Of a stretch of 6,750 nucleotides of DNA, positions 6,091 to 6,750 are shown one piece after another (positions within the stretch are counted from its first letter, which is position 1; each line of letters opens with the position of its first letter). Below the pieces are notes generated by a model that had not been told where the DNA came from, made no database searches, and saw nothing but the letters and a program-made list of their open reading frames with translations. The stretch is from CAZMXI01 sp964570205. Its GTDB lineage: Bacteria > Planctomycetota > Phycisphaerae > Tepidisphaerales > Tepidisphaeraceae. A program made the translations under genes and the position numbers. The stretch covers positions 1 to 6,750 of the forward strand of contig CAZMXI010000223.1 in assembly GCA_964570205.1 (NCBI GenBank), written 5' to 3'.

Positions 6091-6636
6091 TCAAGGTTGA
6101 GCCGATTCGCGTTGGCCGGGGCTGGGTTGTGTGGCGGGGGCGGCATCTTCCTCCTGGCCCGGAAGCACGACCCGATCGCTGTAGCGCCGGCCAGCCTCGG
6201 TGCGGAACTCGGCGGTCAGGACATAATCGTCCTCGGCGCGGATGCCGGGATGAGCAAGTTGGAAGATGTAGCTGCGACTGGTGCGCCGCCATCGGGCTGC
6301 CTGCTCATCCAGCGTCACGATGGACCCAAACCAGGGGTTGACGATGCGACGACCGCGCGGGTCGGGCTCGGCGGGGCGATAGTCGTACAACTCGAACATG
6401 AACGTGCCCGCGGCCTTGGTCGGGTCGCCAAACTGGTCCTGGAACTCCACCAGGACCTCGATGCCATCGGCGTTGCCGTCGCCGGTCCAGTCACGAACGC
6501 TGGTGAAGATAGGGTGGATGCGCATCTTCGCCGGCTCGAACATTGACACGTCGCCTTGCTCCGGCTCATCGACGACGAGCGTGGGCTGGCACGAGCAGAG
6601 CATGACCAAGGGCAGAATCAGCGCAAGAGGCCGCAT
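6091..6636 (-). CDS. Putative lipoprotein, unknown function
   Basis: A 181-residue protein. The ATG at 6636 is chosen because it gives a proper lipoprotein signal: MRPLALILPLVMLCSC, with the lipobox LCSC and modified Cys at residue 16. A longer open frame back to 6741 would put 35 hydrophilic residues before the signal and is unlikely. The mature part has RIHPIFTSVRDW (39-50), followed by an acidic GDGNADG turn (52-58) that resembles calcium-binding DxDxDG-type loops. Next come VLVEFQDQFGDPTKAAGTFM (61-80) and FELYDY, a beta-rich pattern, and a Gln/Pro/Ala-rich tail. The overall look is of a secreted beta-sandwich, as in hypothetical lipoproteins of planctomycetes, but I cannot name a family. 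No ribosome binding site precedes the ATG, and the promoter-like sequence lies very close. It sits upstream of an ABC exporter on the same strand; a functional link is possible but unproven. Confidence 0.75.
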   Translation of the reverse strand: MRPLALILPLVMLCSCQPTLVVDEPEQGDVSMFEPAKMRIHPIFTSVRDWTGDGNADGIEVLVEFQDQFGDPTKAAGTFMFELYDYRPAEPDPRGRRIVNPWFGSIVTLDEQAARWRRTSRSYIFQLAHPGIRAEDDYVLTAEFRTEAGRRYSDRVVLPGQEEDAAPATQPSPGQRESAQP

Positions 6637-6643
6637 GGGCAGA

Positions 6644-6672
6644 ATGCTATAAGAACCGTGACACGGTGACAA
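6644..6672 (-). promoter_or_regulatory. Sigma-70-like promoter with possible leaderless start
   Basis: On the minus strand TTGTCA (complement of 6667-6672; 5 of 6 consensus bases) is 17 bases from TAGCAT (complement of 6644-6649; 4 of 6). An overlapping TATAGC (6646-6651) would give a 15-base spacer. The -10 ends only seven bases before the lipoprotein ATG, so transcription would begin at or next to the start codon. This agrees with the lack of a Shine-Dalgarno sequence there. Confidence 0.42.
6655..6667. promoter_or_regulatory. Perfect 13-bp palindrome inside the promoter spacer (operator candidate)
   Basis: ACCGTG (6655-6660) and CACGGT (6662-6667) are exact inverted repeats around a single A. 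The palindrome overlaps the spacer between the proposed -35 and -10 boxes, where a dimeric repressor or activator could act. A GTGAC direct repeat (6658-6662 and 6666-6670) overlaps it. No regulator gene is visible in the window. Confidence 0.35.
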
Positions 6673-6750
6673 GCTGGCTACGTCGCGAGAAAACCCACGG
6701 GTGTGCCCAATAAACCGGGCGGTGCCTAATTCCGCTGCCACAGGGCGTTT
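6673..6750. other. Window edge with no recognised gene
   Basis: The last 78 bases lie upstream of the lipoprotein promoter. They hold only a short ACCCACGGGT palindrome near 6694-6703 and no ORF or RNA gene I can support. Confidence 0.3.

Noticed and set aside
6117..6145. G-rich stretch inside the lipoprotein 3' end as a second G-quadruplex
   Set aside because: There are only three usable runs of three or more G, and one loop exceeds seven bases, so it does not fit the pattern.
6637..6741. Longer N-terminus for the lipoprotein (start near 6741)
   Set aside because: It would bury the lipoprotein signal behind 35 hydrophilic residues and run through the promoter and palindrome.

Overview
The window is about 6.75 kb of GC-rich chromosomal DNA and most likely comes from a planctomycete (PVC superphylum), plausibly a Phycisphaerae-like lineage. 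The best evidence is the gene at 1230-1631. Its protein resembles the Minf_1886 / TIGR04138 family, which as far as I know is restricted to Planctomycetota and Verrucomicrobiota. The lipoprotein at the right end fits the same origin but is weaker evidence. I see no tRNA, rRNA, CRISPR array, insertion sequence, phage gene or clear sign of recent transfer.

Left block (1-1813, plus strand): the 3' part of metG (methionyl-tRNA synthetase, short form without a C-terminal tRNA-binding domain), then a Minf_1886-family protein, then a 61-residue single-span membrane protein whose ATG overlaps the preceding stop in an ATGA. These three probably form one transcript. A G-rich stretch that fits the G-quadruplex pattern lies between metG and the second gene. 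A small imperfect hairpin sits at the convergent end.

Middle block: a minus-strand gene for a secreted or periplasmic helical protein of unknown function (1827-2489). Upstream of it, at 2516-2712, is a small candidate gene with a perfect TAAGGAGG ribosome binding site whose reading frame looks broken or shifted. Diverging from these on the plus strand is a stand-alone EAL-domain cyclic-di-GMP phosphodiesterase (2854-3966) with all catalytic motifs present and an unassigned N-terminal region of about 115 residues.

Right block (4111-6636, minus strand, transcribed right to left): a lipoprotein of unknown function, then a two-gene ABC-2 type exporter. The ATPase uses a TTG start, and its stop overlaps the permease ATG (ATGA). 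The lipoprotein is preceded by a promoter-like sequence placed so close to the ATG that the message may be leaderless, and a perfect 13-bp palindrome lies inside the promoter spacer.

Overall this looks like ordinary chromosomal content: translation, c-di-GMP turnover, export and lineage-specific proteins of unknown function. I found no convincing new multi-gene system. The items most worth checking are the broken small gene, the palindrome with possible leaderless start, the PVC-restricted gene pair, and the EAL protein's N-terminal region.
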